Notes under the pieces: model-generated
The model's database searches: none
Told to the model about the DNA's origin: nothing
Seen by the model: the letters and a program-made list of their open reading frames with translations, nothing else
Translations under genes and position numbers: made by a program
NCBI RefSeq assembly: GCF_014256275.1
Contig: NZ_JACCFE010000002.1
Location: forward strand, 7,627,501-7,691,500
Length of the DNA stretch: 64,000 bases
Source of the DNA: Rhodococcus sp. 4CII
GTDB taxonomy: Bacteria; Actinomycetota; Actinomycetes; Mycobacteriales; Mycobacteriaceae
Direction: 5' to 3'
Shown: positions 24,654-32,434 of the stretch, piece after piece
Layout of the letters: every line of letters starts with the position of its first letter
Position numbering within the stretch: the stretch's first letter is position 1

Positions 24654-25435
24654 CGATCACCGATAGCCGGCACGAGATGTACGTCGAGCGCAGGCCGGCC
24701 GCCGCGGACCGCACCGGGAGTGCAGCCGCGCTGCATCGCGTCGAGCGGGCCACGGCCGCGGCCGCCGCAGGCAGGGCGCTCGTCCTAGCCGATCCCGTCC
24801 GTGGGGAGACCAATCTGGTCCTCGCCGCAGAACTGGCTTCCACCGAGCTGCTTGCGTTCATGATCCGGCACACCTCCGGTTTCGTGAAAGTGACGGTGTC
24901 TGTGCCGGATTGCGAACGGCTGCAACTGCCACCGATGTGGCCGCTGGCAGGCCACGCTCCGCGCTGCAATCTCGCCGTGAGCGTCGACGCCGTCGAGGGC
25001 GTCGGCACCGGAATCTCGGCGGCGGACCGAGCCCACACGATCCGAACAATCGCCGACCCGGCGACGGTCGCATTTGACCTGGCCCGGCCCGGCCACGTCG
25101 TACCGGTGATCGCCCACGACCCCTCGCCGTCGGTGCTCGGAATCCCGTCCGCCTACGGGGCACCCGATGCGGTTGTCGATCTGATGCGAGCGGCCGGGCT
25201 GCGGCCCTTGGGTGCGCTGTGCGAGCTGGTGTCCCCGGCCGACGAGACCGTGATGGCCGACGAGACCGAAGGAGTCGCCTTCGCTCGCCGTCATAGCCTG
25301 GCCCATCTGTCGATACTCGACGTGGCCGCGACCGTAGGGCGTGGTTCACAGGTACTCGAGTATGGGGAAGAGTGCGATCGCCGACACCATGATCCCTGCG
25401 ACTCCGGCGACGATGCCCAGCAACGCCCGCAGTGA
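24650..25435 (+). CDS. RibB-like protein lacking the catalytic residues
   Basis: 261 residues, GTG start in a GTGA overlap. The chain follows 3,4-dihydroxy-2-butanone-4-phosphate synthase: RVERATAAAAAGRALVLADP, AFMIRHTSGFVKVTV, VSVDAVEGVGTGISAADRAH, RPGHVVPVIA, VDLMRAAGLRPLGALCELV. But the acidic metal and substrate loop (DDEDRENEGD in true RibB) is replaced by ADPVRGETN, and the GHTEA motif by AYGAPDA. It is therefore unlikely to make the riboflavin precursor. It shares an operon with a flavin reductase, as does the paralogue at 41117. The last 30 residues overlap the convergent gene at 25346 and look non-native. Confidence 0.75.
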   Translation: MTITDSRHEMYVERRPAAADRTGSAAALHRVERATAAAAAGRALVLADPVRGETNLVLAAELASTELLAFMIRHTSGFVKVTVSVPDCERLQLPPMWPLAGHAPRCNLAVSVDAVEGVGTGISAADRAHTIRTIADPATVAFDLARPGHVVPVIAHDPSPSVLGIPSAYGAPDAVVDLMRAAGLRPLGALCELVSPADETVMADETEGVAFARRHSLAHLSILDVAATVGRGSQVLEYGEECDRRHHDPCDSGDDAQQRPQ

Positions 25436-25675
25436 GGCCGCTTCGTCGTCGGCGACGGCGGTCCGCGTGGTGGCGAAGGCCCCGCACACCACCGCGCACA
25501 GGCCGAGGACGAACCCGAGCCCGAACACCCAGAACGACGGAATCGACAACGCCCCCAGCACGATCGACACCGTGGGCAACCGTGAACTCCGTCGCGCCGG
25601 GCGCTCAGGCGTGTCGGCGGAGGGCCACCCGTCGCTGGTCGTCGGTGTTTCGCACGGAGCGGCAGGGGCGGTCAT
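25346..25675 (-). CDS. Small DUF4190-like membrane protein
   Basis: 109 residues from the ATG at 25675, preceded by AAGGAGG; a GTG at 25738 would add 21 residues. Two hydrophobic helices (VSIVLGALSIPSFWVFGLGF and a C-terminal LLGIVAGVAGIMVSAIALF) flank a short loop, the layout of DUF4190 proteins. A 40-residue polar Pro/Thr-rich N-terminus precedes them. Its 3' end overlaps the convergent RibB-like gene by 90 bases. A perfect CIRCE element lies 93 bases upstream, so transcription may be under HrcA control. A second DUF4190-like protein is at 31807. Confidence 0.7.
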   Translation of the reverse strand: MTAPAAPCETPTTSDGWPSADTPERPARRSSRLPTVSIVLGALSIPSFWVFGLGFVLGLCAVVCGAFATTRTAVADDEAASLRALLGIVAGVAGIMVSAIALFPILEYL

Positions 25676-25767
25676 GATCCTCCTTCGAGGCTGTAAGTGA
25701 CGAATAGGCGAGTGCGCCTCCGTCCGAGGGACACTCACGGTTTCGCGTGGTCATCGACTACGACAAA

Positions 25768-25796
25768 GTTAGCACTCTCGATGTGAGAGTGCTAAC
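25768..25796. promoter_or_regulatory. CIRCE element (HrcA operator), perfect consensus
   Basis: TTAGCACTC, nine bases, GAGTGCTAA (25769-25795): the exact CIRCE consensus; the arms extend to twelve bases each with a five-base centre. HrcA binds CIRCE before groES/groEL/hrcA in many bacteria. No chaperone gene is in the window. The nearest downstream genes are the DUF4190 gene (minus strand) and an HTH gene (plus strand, 199 bases away). Confidence 0.85.
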
Positions 25797-25994
25797 AGTT
25801 TCGTGCGAGAAGTGAGTGGTCACACACCCCTCCCGGCGGAATCGAGCGCCGGGAACGCCGCCGTTCCCGTGGTGACAATGGGGTGCGGCGGTCTGTCGGT
25901 TCGTGCGTGGATCCGGGCCGTGGTGGATGGCGTCGGCCAGGTATGGGTATCCTGACGTGCAATGATTCATGATGAATAATCGAGGAGGTTGATG
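25797..25994 (+). promoter_or_regulatory. Promoter region of the HTH gene, with small palindrome
   Basis: ATTCATGATGAAT (25965-25977) is a perfect six-base inverted repeat with one central base, 17 bases before the start codon and just upstream of the AGGAGG box. A likely autoregulatory operator for the HTH protein. Confidence 0.4.
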
Positions 25995-26459
25995 ATGGAC
26001 ACCCTCGACCGCAAGGCCGTCGCCGCCCTCGACGCCGCCGCCGCACGCCGCCGGGTCGCCGACCTGGACGTCCTGCGCGCCGTGGCCGAGGCGAACGCCG
26101 CCCACATCACCCAACGCGTCATCTGTGAGCACATCGGAATCTCCCAACCGACGATTCACCGCATGCTGCGCACCGTGCTGGAAAACCCGGCCCTGCTCGA
26201 TGAGACACCGACCGAGGTTATCGACCGCCGCACCGCCGGCCAGATCACCGACGATGACATGATGCAGGTGCTGCTGGACTGGAACTTCACCTTCGGCCAG
26301 GTCCCGGTCAGCGGCGGCATCTCGACGGACGCGTACGAGCCTGGCAGCTGGGACGAGATCGAACGCGCCTACTGCCGTGGCCTGCTCACCGACGACGAGA
26401 TCGGCCGGTTGATGGAACGCAACAAGGACGCCCTCGAGCAGGCGGTCCGGTCTGCGTGA
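25995..26459 (+). CDS. HTH-containing protein, possible antitoxin-like regulator
   Basis: 154 residues from the ATG at 25995, six bases after AGGAGG. Residues about 30-60 (LRAVAEANAAHITQRVICEH then ISQPTIHRML) form a helix-turn-helix of the Xre/Fis kind. The C-terminal half, rich in Asp/Glu (DEIERAYCRGLLTDDEIGRLMERN), is not recognised. A palindrome upstream suggests autoregulation. The stop overlaps a small downstream frame (GTGA), the two-gene arrangement common in toxin-antitoxin or small regulatory pairs; no known toxin domain is visible, so this remains a guess. Confidence 0.6.
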   Translation: MDTLDRKAVAALDAAAARRRVADLDVLRAVAEANAAHITQRVICEHIGISQPTIHRMLRTVLENPALLDETPTEVIDRRTAGQITDDDMMQVLLDWNFTFGQVPVSGGISTDAYEPGSWDEIERAYCRGLLTDDEIGRLMERNKDALEQAVRSA

Positions 26460-26650
26460 GGTCCCCGGATCCGCTGCGCGGCAACGTCGCCGCGCAGCTC
26501 ACCGCCATGTCCTTGCCCGGCGGCCCGCTGCACACCAAATCCGACACCGGCACGATGATCCGCTACGCGGAATCTCCGTCCCGGTTGTGGCGGCGCGACT
26601 CGTGCGCGACGGCCGCATCCGGTGAACTGATGCCGATGAGGGTTCGCTGA
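26456..26650 (+). CDS. Small hypothetical protein coupled to the HTH gene
   Basis: 64 codons beginning at a GTG that overlaps the HTH gene stop. Opening residues RSPDPLRGNVAAQLTAMSLP then GGPLHTKSDTGTMI look native, while the end is arginine-rich. In another frame the same bases read PVVAARLVRDGRIR followed by a stop, which looks more natural, so a frameshift near 26570 is possible. No family recognised. Confidence 0.35.
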   Translation: MRSPDPLRGNVAAQLTAMSLPGGPLHTKSDTGTMIRYAESPSRLWRRDSCATAASGELMPMRVR

Positions 26651-26725
26651 CCGGTACTCGTGGGGGCTGAAGTCGACTGGCCGCACCGAGCGCGGCGCTG
26701 TGGCCGCGCCCGTATCATCCGTGTC

Positions 26726-27151
26726 ATGAAAGACGGCGTCCCGGCACATTCACCCCTGCGGGGTGAGGCGAGTGCGCGAACGGAGTCTGCGGGCGCGCGG
26801 TGCGTGGGCCGGTCGGGGATGGCGCATCGTCGGCGCCCGTGTGCGCAGTGCCCGTGGCGTCGTGATGTCGCGCCGGACATGTTCGGCCGCGACAGGTTCG
26901 AGGCGCTCGCCGCCACGTCCGGTGGTCCCGGCCGGGAGGTCGAGGTCGGCGGTCCGATGTTCGCCTGCCACAAGTCGCCTGAGGGTGCGGAGGAGGCCTG
27001 TGCGGGGTGGCTGGCCGTCGCGGGGGTCGAGCACCTCGGGGTCCGGCTTGCTGTCGTGCAGGGCCGACTGGATCCGGAAATGCTGACCGCGCGGGAGGGG
27101 TGCCCGGCACTGTTCGACTCGTATGACGAGATGGCCGAAACGCAGTCGTAG
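26726..27151 (+). CDS. DUF6283 family protein
   Basis: 141 residues if begun at the ATG at 26726; a later ATG at 26818 would leave the conserved core. The core RRRPCAQCPWRRDVAPDMFG, then FACHKSPEGAEEACAGWLAV, gives four Cys (CxxC, ACHKS, ACAGW) expected to bind metal, the pattern of DUF6283 proteins often found on actinobacterial plasmids and phages. Function unknown. It stands alone between the HTH pair and the nuclease gene, with Arg-rich N-terminal residues that may not be translated. Confidence 0.6.
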   Translation: MKDGVPAHSPLRGEASARTESAGARCVGRSGMAHRRRPCAQCPWRRDVAPDMFGRDRFEALAATSGGPGREVEVGGPMFACHKSPEGAEEACAGWLAVAGVEHLGVRLAVVQGRLDPEMLTAREGCPALFDSYDEMAETQS

Positions 27152-27316
27152 ATAGCCTGACCGAACGACTACCACGTTGCCGGGAGCCAGTGATGTCGCC
27201 GATTCCTGTGTCGTGGCCCGGTCAGGAGGCGCCCCCATGACGGGTGAGCCGCGAGGCCAGGCCCCCGGCCGGCGATGCAGCATGAGGGGGCTGGAGTCGA
27301 GACGACTGGAGAACGC

Positions 27317-28396
27317 TTAGTCGTCGGTCGGCGGTCCGGGGATGGGAGGCTGTGGGTTGTGGGGGTGACGCACGTCTCGGATGGCGTCGGCGAGGTCGGC
27401 TGCTGTGGGAAGGGCGGGCCGGATCTCCTCGGGCAGGGACCGGTGTGTGGTGTAGGTGCTGACCGCGAGCGGCGAGTCGAGACCGCGGAGGGCGTATTCG
27501 ACGACGATGTCGTCCCGGTCGGCGGCGAGGAGGATCCCGATGGTGCTGCCGTCTCCGTGCTCGGGTTTGCGGAGCAGGTCGTCGACGGCGTTGACGTAGA
27601 AGTTGAGCTTGCCGATGTGTTCGGGCTCGGCGCGGCCGATCTTCAGCTCGAAGACGACGAATCGGCGCAGGCCGAGGTGGAAAAACAGCAGGTCCAGGTA
27701 GTATTCGGAGGTTCCGACGGTGATTTGGTACTGGCGTCCGACGAAGGAGAACCCGCCTCCGAGCTCGCTGAGGAAGTGGGTGAGCCGGCCGATGAGGGCA
27801 TCTTCGAGTTCGCGTTCGCTGTAACCGGGGTCGAGGCCGAGGAAGTCGAGGTTGTACGGATCCTGGAGGATCTCGTGGGCCAGGTCGGATTCGTGTGCCG
27901 GCAGCGTGGTGGGGAAATTGTTCGGTGCGGCGCCGACCCGCAGGTGCCGCTGCGAGGTGACGTGGTGGACGAGGGTGGCGCGGGACCAGCCGTGGTCGGC
28001 GGCCTGGGCTGCGTACCAGTCGCGGACCCGGGGGTCGGGGAGGCGGTCGAGGAGGACGAGGATGTGTCCCCACGGCAATTGCGCAGCAGGGTGCTGCGCA
28101 ATTGGGTCGGGGTATTCGGTGGCGAGGGTGCGCATGTAGACCAGGTTCCGTTGGGACAGCCCGCGCATGCTGGGGAACTCGGTGCGGAGGTCGTCGGAGA
28201 GCCGGGCAATGACACGGGCACCCCACCCCTCCTGGCTTTGTCGGGCGCGGATCAGCTTCCCGATCTTCCAGTACAGGACGATGATTTCGGTGTTGACCTT
28301 GCGGGCGGCATGGACCCGGGCGGTGCGGACCTGCGACTTGATGTCGTCGAGCAACGCGCCGTATCCGGCGGGCTCGATCTCTTCTGCTCGACTCAT
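27317..28396 (-). CDS. DUF1016/YhcG-type PDDEXK nuclease
   Basis: 359 residues from the ATG at 28396. The N-terminal DUF1016_N domain (about 10-150) reads KVNTEIIVLYWKIGKLI, WGARVIARLSDDLRTEFPSM, GLSQRNLVYMRTLA, AAQLPWGHILVLLDRL. The C-terminal DUF1016 domain has the PDDEXK nuclease core: EYYLDLLFFHLGLRRFVVFE with LKIG (Asp and E-x-K), then LNFYVNAVDDLLR. Members are linked to mobile DNA and defence. It is an orphan without restriction-modification neighbours. A 25-base near-palindrome lies 139 bases upstream and a related one lies inside the gene. Confidence 0.85.
   Translation of the reverse strand: MSRAEEIEPAGYGALLDDIKSQVRTARVHAARKVNTEIIVLYWKIGKLIRARQSQEGWGARVIARLSDDLRTEFPSMRGLSQRNLVYMRTLATEYPDPIAQHPAAQLPWGHILVLLDRLPDPRVRDWYAAQAADHGWSRATLVHHVTSQRHLRVGAAPNNFPTTLPAHESDLAHEILQDPYNLDFLGLDPGYSERELEDALIGRLTHFLSELGGGFSFVGRQYQITVGTSEYYLDLLFFHLGLRRFVVFELKIGRAEPEHIGKLNFYVNAVDDLLRKPEHGDGSTIGILLAADRDDIVVEYALRGLDSPLAVSTYTTHRSLPEEIRPALPTAADLADAIRDVRHPHNPQPPIPGPPTDD
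28076..28104. repeat. 13-base inverted repeat inside the YhcG gene
   Basis: Arms CAATTGCGCAGCA and TGCTGCGCAATTG with spacer GGG. The inner part CGCAGCA/TGCTGCG repeats the palindrome at 28535-28559. Confidence 0.6.
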
Positions 28397-28717
28397 TGCC
28401 GCCAATCTTCTCCCATCCGGCCGAAAGGGGTGACGCCGGGCGGACGCCGACCCGTCCGCTCTCGCCGTCATCTTTCGGGAGCACCGCGGGCTGATCGGCG
28501 CCGTTCCGACCGGTGGAAACGCGGGGAGCGGGCATTTACGCAGCAAGCTGCTGCGTAAACGATACGAGGGCGTTCGGCAGGGGGAGGAGCGGTGCGAGGC
28601 AGACGGCAACCATTTCATCGAGCGGTAGCGACGCGTCGGCGAGGTCGCACTCCCTCGCCGGGCATGCCGGGCGGTGCCGAGGTCGCCCCAGTTGTCCTTT
28701 CCGAGCAGAATCGGATC
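28397..28717. other. Gene-free region upstream of the YhcG gene
   Basis: 321 bases. It holds the 28535-28559 palindrome and presumably the YhcG promoter. No credible reading frame was found on either strand. Confidence 0.4.
28535..28559. repeat. 11-base inverted repeat upstream of the YhcG gene
   Basis: Arms TTTACGCAGCA and TGCTGCGTAAA with spacer AGC. Candidate operator for the nuclease gene or a target or recombination site. Confidence 0.5.
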
Positions 28718-28874
28718 GTGAGCGACCGCACCGCAGCAGACCTCGAGCGCGAACTGTTCATGCTCGCCTACGTACGCGAACGAACTTCGGGCCTCGGAGG
28801 GCAAAGACTTCCGTATCCCGACCACCAGTGTCGATCGGGTTCTCGATGAGCTCAACAGTGCCGACCACCCCTGA
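28718..28874 (+). pseudogene. Small hypothetical gene, frameshifted
   Basis: From a GTG the frame reads SDRTAADLERELFMLAYVRERT, then after a one-base excess near 28790 a natural continuation in another frame reads ASEGKDFRIPTTSVDRVLDE and ends LNSADHP before a TGA. Together they would make a protein of about 50 residues. No family recognised; the frameshift could also be a sequencing error. Confidence 0.35.
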
Positions 28875-29201
28875 CCGCGTCACTCGACGGTATCGAATGC
28901 ATCTCCGGTCCAGGCACGCTGTTGGTCCACGCGGCGGCTGAGATCGGGAACGGCGAGGAAGTCCTTGCCTCCGGAGAATGCGACGTATCCGCCGCCGGCG
29001 GTCAGATGCGTCCCGATCCGGCGGTGATCCGCGCGTCCTCATGTCGTGACACCGGGTGCGTGCGGTCCTCGCAGGACGGCCGGTTCGAGTGTGTTCCATA
29101 CGTTTCGCGCGGCTGCGGGCAAGGTCCGGGGCTGTGTGTAGCGCTGAGCCAATGGGTGCCGATATTCAGCATGGGTCGGGATCGGACCCGAAGGAGTAGT
29201 C
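28875..29201. other. Gene-free region
   Basis: 327 bases with no supported gene, repeat or hairpin. The last 12 bases hold the ribosome binding site of the Trp-rich ORF. Confidence 0.3.
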
Positions 29202-29303
29202 ATGACTGGCATCGTGTTCGACCTTCCGAATCAGGTCGGTGACGTGACGTTCTGGCCGTGGACGTGGTGGAACGCGTTCGCGACCTGGTGGAATCAGTTC
29301 TGA
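29202..29303 (+). CDS. 33-residue Trp-rich small protein
   Basis: ATG at 29202 with AAGGAG five bases upstream, an excellent initiation site. The peptide starts MTGIVFDLPNQVGDV and ends FWPWTWWNAFATWWNQF, with six Trp in 17 residues. It has no signal peptide; the C-terminal half is strongly amphipathic or interfacial. Tiny proteins that insert in the mycolic-acid outer layer (for example corynebacterial PorA/PorH) have comparable size and lack signal peptides, but no similarity is claimed. Supported by the ribosome binding site and composition only. Confidence 0.45.
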   Translation: MTGIVFDLPNQVGDVTFWPWTWWNAFATWWNQF

Positions 29304-29683
29304 CAGACGGGGGAGATCGCCGAGCAGTATCGTGCCGTGACCGACGGCCGGACGCCGACGGGTTGATGTTTGAGGGCCGGCTGCGGTGTCGGTCTCTCGG
29401 AGAGTCACGCTAGGGCCGGGCGTCACGGGCCACGACACGTCGGTCGGATCGCAATCCGTTCCTACACCCACTTGCCGGATTCACAACGGGAGATCGTTGT
29501 CGGTTCGCGGATCCATATCGATTGCTGATTCTTCTTCCGTGACACGAGGGCCTCAGGTGGGCGGACGGCAGCCGACGGGTGCACCGGGTGTTCTCGCATC
29601 GCCGACCAGGTGCCGTCGACCGCATCACACGAAACGCTGTTTGGGCAGTTGCGGGGGCTGGGGTCAGGTGCGGCGGGGTGTGC
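29304..29683. other. Gene-free region
   Basis: 380 bases; reading frames are short and have no start signals. Nothing recognised. Confidence 0.3.
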
Positions 29684-29926
29684 TCAGCTGGTGCTCGGGT
29701 CGACGGTGAGGTCCTCGGTGTCGGCGAAGACCAGTCGGCCGTCGTCGAGGGCGATTGCCCACCGGTGCGCCGGCGCCCACTCGTGTCCGGTGCCGCCGTT
29801 CTCGGTCAGGGTGGTGTAGTCGGCGACGATCTCACCGACCGCAGTCCCGGCGATGTCCTTCGCCCGGGCCACGAGCACTCGGGTGCCCACGGCCGGCGCG
29901 GGACCGCTTCCGTAGTGTCGGGGCAT
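29684..29926 (-). CDS. Small hypothetical protein, possible SH3-like beta barrel
   Basis: 80 residues from the ATG at 29926, with AGAAGG seven bases upstream. The sequence alternates strands and Gly turns: VGTRVLVARAKDIAGTAVGE, then HRWAIALDDGRLVFADTEDL. This resembles small KOW/SH3-like barrels found in actinobacteria. Single gene with no obvious operon partner. No function can be named. Confidence 0.55.
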   Translation of the reverse strand: MPRHYGSGPAPAVGTRVLVARAKDIAGTAVGEIVADYTTLTENGGTGHEWAPAHRWAIALDDGRLVFADTEDLTVDPSTS

Positions 29927-30355
29927 TTCACGCACCTTCTCACTCAATCCTGCTTCAGGGGCAGGATAAGTGTGCCTCGGGGTCGGGTGCGAATCGTCGG
30001 CCTGAGTGCCCACCACTGTGTTCACCTGCCATGCGGTCGGCCGTGGCTGCACGCAGAATCACGTCGATTCGGAAGCCCCGGATTCCATCTCGAGCCTCGG
30101 ATGTCGGCGGGGCTTTGGCCGGCGCTGCGTCGGCGGCAGGTCCCGACACCCGGCCAGGGTTCCACACATCGATAGCGCGCGGCCTGCACGTCCCGGGGAG
30201 GGCGAAGGGTGCGGCCCCCGCGCCCGACCCGAACCGCACCCCTACTCCGCCCGTCGTGCCGCGGGTTCTGTACGCGAACGTGCGGGTGTGGATGACCGTC
30301 CCCGTCACCGCATCAGCGACGGGCCCCGCCCGATCGGGCGAGGTCGCGTTTGTGG
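29927..30355. other. Gene-free region
   Basis: 429 bases; long open frames on both strands are GC-driven and lack initiation signals. Nothing recognised. Confidence 0.3.
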
Positions 30356-30745
30356 CTACGCGGCTGCGTGCTGGGCGGCGCGGCCCGCGTGGATGTCGAC
30401 GAGGATGTTGATGCGGCGCTGCAGGTACCGGGTGTGTGAGCCGAACCAGATCGGCGCCCACAACCACGTGACGACCGGCGACACCCGAGTCGACGATCCG
30501 ACCTGGGTGTGAGCCTGGTTGAGTCGTTTGGCGGTCCGGGACAGTCCGATGAGCCCGTAGATGGGAATCAGCTGGGACCACCACCGGGTCCAGGCTTCCC
30601 GGCTCACGCCGGCGGTGGCGGCGAGTTCCCCGCCGATGCGGTCGTACCAGACCAGGTAGTAGATGCCGAAGGTGATGACGGTCAGCCACCACAGCCCCCA
30701 GGCACCTTGCTTGCGAATCGCCGGCCACGTCGGAATGGTTGTCAC
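30356..30745 (-). CDS. DUF4234-like membrane protein
   Basis: 129 residues from a GTG at 30745 with AAGGGGG six bases upstream. The first segment GLWWLTVITFGIYYLVWYDR is the DUF4234 signature (a hydrophobic helix with GIYYLVWY). A second hydrophobic part, WWSQLIPIYGLIGLS, and a third, PVVTWLWAPIWFG, follow. Such proteins are small inner-membrane proteins of unknown role, often with C-terminal helices facing the cytoplasm. It appears to be transcribed alone. Confidence 0.65.
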   Translation of the reverse strand: MTTIPTWPAIRKQGAWGLWWLTVITFGIYYLVWYDRIGGELAATAGVSREAWTRWWSQLIPIYGLIGLSRTAKRLNQAHTQVGSSTRVSPVVTWLWAPIWFGSHTRYLQRRINILVDIHAGRAAQHAAA

Positions 30746-31076
30746 GGTATTCCCCCTTGAAGTGACGTTCTCCGAAGTCACCTGAGCCAGTCGCGGTGTG
30801 CCGCGGTGCTGGTGCGCCGGGTTGGCGGGTGGGAGTCGTCACCGCGGATCAAACCAGACGTTAGGGGGCGGCGGTATAGATCGAATGACTGTATCGGCGG
30901 GTATCGCACAGCCATAGCGGGCTGCCGCTGGAGTCGAAGACTGCAGGGCAGCAATCAAAGTCGGATACAGGCCACCGCTTTGTGCCGGCAGATTGCCGCG
31001 GCGGGACCGCAGGCCGCGCGCTCGGGTGGTGCTCGTCCGGGTGACGCCCATCGTGCCGGTTCTGCGAGGGGCTGGT
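30746..31076. other. Gene-free region
   Basis: 331 bases upstream of the DUF4234 gene and downstream of the lipoprotein gene; nothing recognised. Confidence 0.3.
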
Positions 31077-31580
31077 TCAGCAATCGCCCTTGGCGGCGGC
31101 GTAGACGGCGCGCTCGATCTCGGTGCGGTCGGCCTTCGGGATTTCGTCCCATGTCGGTTCATCCGGATCCGCGGCTGCGACGTCGAGGTCACCCGACGCT
31201 TCGAGGTCTCGGCGAAGTTCCTCGCCGCCGGTGCGTGCGAGCTCGAGCAGGCCGTCGGCGGCCTCCTTCGCGTCAAAGGGTTCGCCGGCCAGGTCGGCGA
31301 GTTCGCGGATCGCGTCGAAATAGTCCAGGCTGTCGAGGCACGTCTGCAGGTAGAGCGCAGCCCCGTGCAGATCCTTCTCGCTGGTGGTCGTAGTGGCCGC
31401 GCTGGTTGTGGGTGGGGCGGTGATCCGCTTGAGGGTGGAGTCGGGTTCGGCCGTTGAACTGGTTGATGATGTCGAGGAGACATTGTGGGCGGTGGTGGCT
31501 GCGTCGTCGCTGCAGGCGGCGAGGAGCAACGTGGCTGCGCTGATCCATGTGGCGAGGGACAGGGTGTGGCGGTGTCGCAT
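31077..31580 (-). CDS. Putative secreted lipoprotein
   Basis: 167 residues from the ATG at 31580. The N-terminus MRHRHTLSLATWISAATLLL followed by AAC has a charged start, a hydrophobic core and a lipobox (LLAAC, Cys near residue 22). A Ser/Thr-rich linker of about 45 residues follows, then an acidic, mostly helical domain (LQTCLDSLDYFDAIRELADL; ending AVYAAAKGDC). Presumably anchored to the outer face of the cytoplasmic membrane. The domain is not recognised. Confidence 0.65.
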   Translation of the reverse strand: MRHRHTLSLATWISAATLLLAACSDDAATTAHNVSSTSSTSSTAEPDSTLKRITAPPTTSAATTTTSEKDLHGAALYLQTCLDSLDYFDAIRELADLAGEPFDAKEAADGLLELARTGGEELRRDLEASGDLDVAAADPDEPTWDEIPKADRTEIERAVYAAAKGDC

Positions 31581-31806
31581 ATCGGTGTGTGGCCTATCTG
31601 ACGTCGGGTCTGGGGGTTCTCGTGAAAGGAGTCTGCGGGAACGGTCGGGGGGTGCGACGCCACGGCAGATGCCGACCGTGGCGAGAATGGAAGAGTGGGT
31701 GGTCGGCGCGGCTGGTGGTCGCCCCATCGGAACCGAGCAGTGGCAGGCGACGTTTCGGACGCACCATCAGCCCCCTGCTTCATGCCGAGCGGCGCGGGAG
31801 TTCGCT

Positions 31807-32064
31807 TCAGCGATAAGAAACGAGAACTATGACGGCCGTCAGCACGGCGACAAGTAGTTCGATTGCACCCAGGATCAGTGCGGCAACGGCGAGGCCGGAA
31901 CCGGTTTCGTGTTCGCGCCCACCGGTCTCGACGTAACCGATCGCGCCGAAGACCAGCGCCGGGATGAAGAGCCCTGTCAGGGCGCAGAACAGTCCGACGA
32001 TCGCGCATACGTTGGTGCGCTCCGCCGCCTCGGCATCGAGCTCCGTGTCGTCGAATGCCACCAC
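31807..32064 (-). CDS. DUF4190-like small membrane protein
   Basis: 85 residues beginning at GTG (32064, with a second GTG next to it), AGAGGA box upstream. Two hydrophobic helices: VCAIVGLFCALTGLFIPALV then FGAIGY, and GLAVAALILGAIELLVAVLT. The GXIG..E turn between them is the DUF4190 pattern. Similar in layout to the protein at 25346. Function unknown. Confidence 0.65.
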   Translation of the reverse strand: MVAFDDTELDAEAAERTNVCAIVGLFCALTGLFIPALVFGAIGYVETGGREHETGSGLAVAALILGAIELLVAVLTAVIVLVSYR

Positions 32065-32434
32065 GGCCAGTTCCTCTCATGTCAGGGGTTGGTGCGGGCA
32101 GGTCGAGTCGGGGAGCGGTCGTCGAAGCTGCGCCCGTCCTGTGCCGCGACGTGGAGCTGTGTGCACGTTGGATGCAGGGGTGCGAGCTAATTGATATCAC
32201 AACCAACTCCTCGAGGCTGTTTCCGACCCGATGCCCTAATCGGTGCGGTGATGTTCGGTTGTGACGCTGTCATTTGTGTGAATGACGATGGCCGGATTGC
32301 GGTGTTGTCGCCACCGAATTGGGAGGCGTGTGCGCATCGGTTGTCGTCGGCAGCTATGTTCAAGCAATCCTGAGAGAAATCTGAGAAGGTCGTGATCGAA
32401 CCGCGACTCCAGCTACTTCCGAAAAGAGAAACTT
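32065..32434. other. Gene-free region upstream of the Ltp-like protein
   Basis: 370 bases, lower in GC toward the right. GAAAAGAGAAACTT before the ATG at 32435 supplies a weak ribosome binding site. No gene recognised; a 60-codon frame at 32191 lacks support. Confidence 0.3.

Noticed and set aside
32191..32373. 60-codon plus-strand frame as a small gene
   Set aside because: No ribosome binding site and no recognisable or conserved-looking segment.
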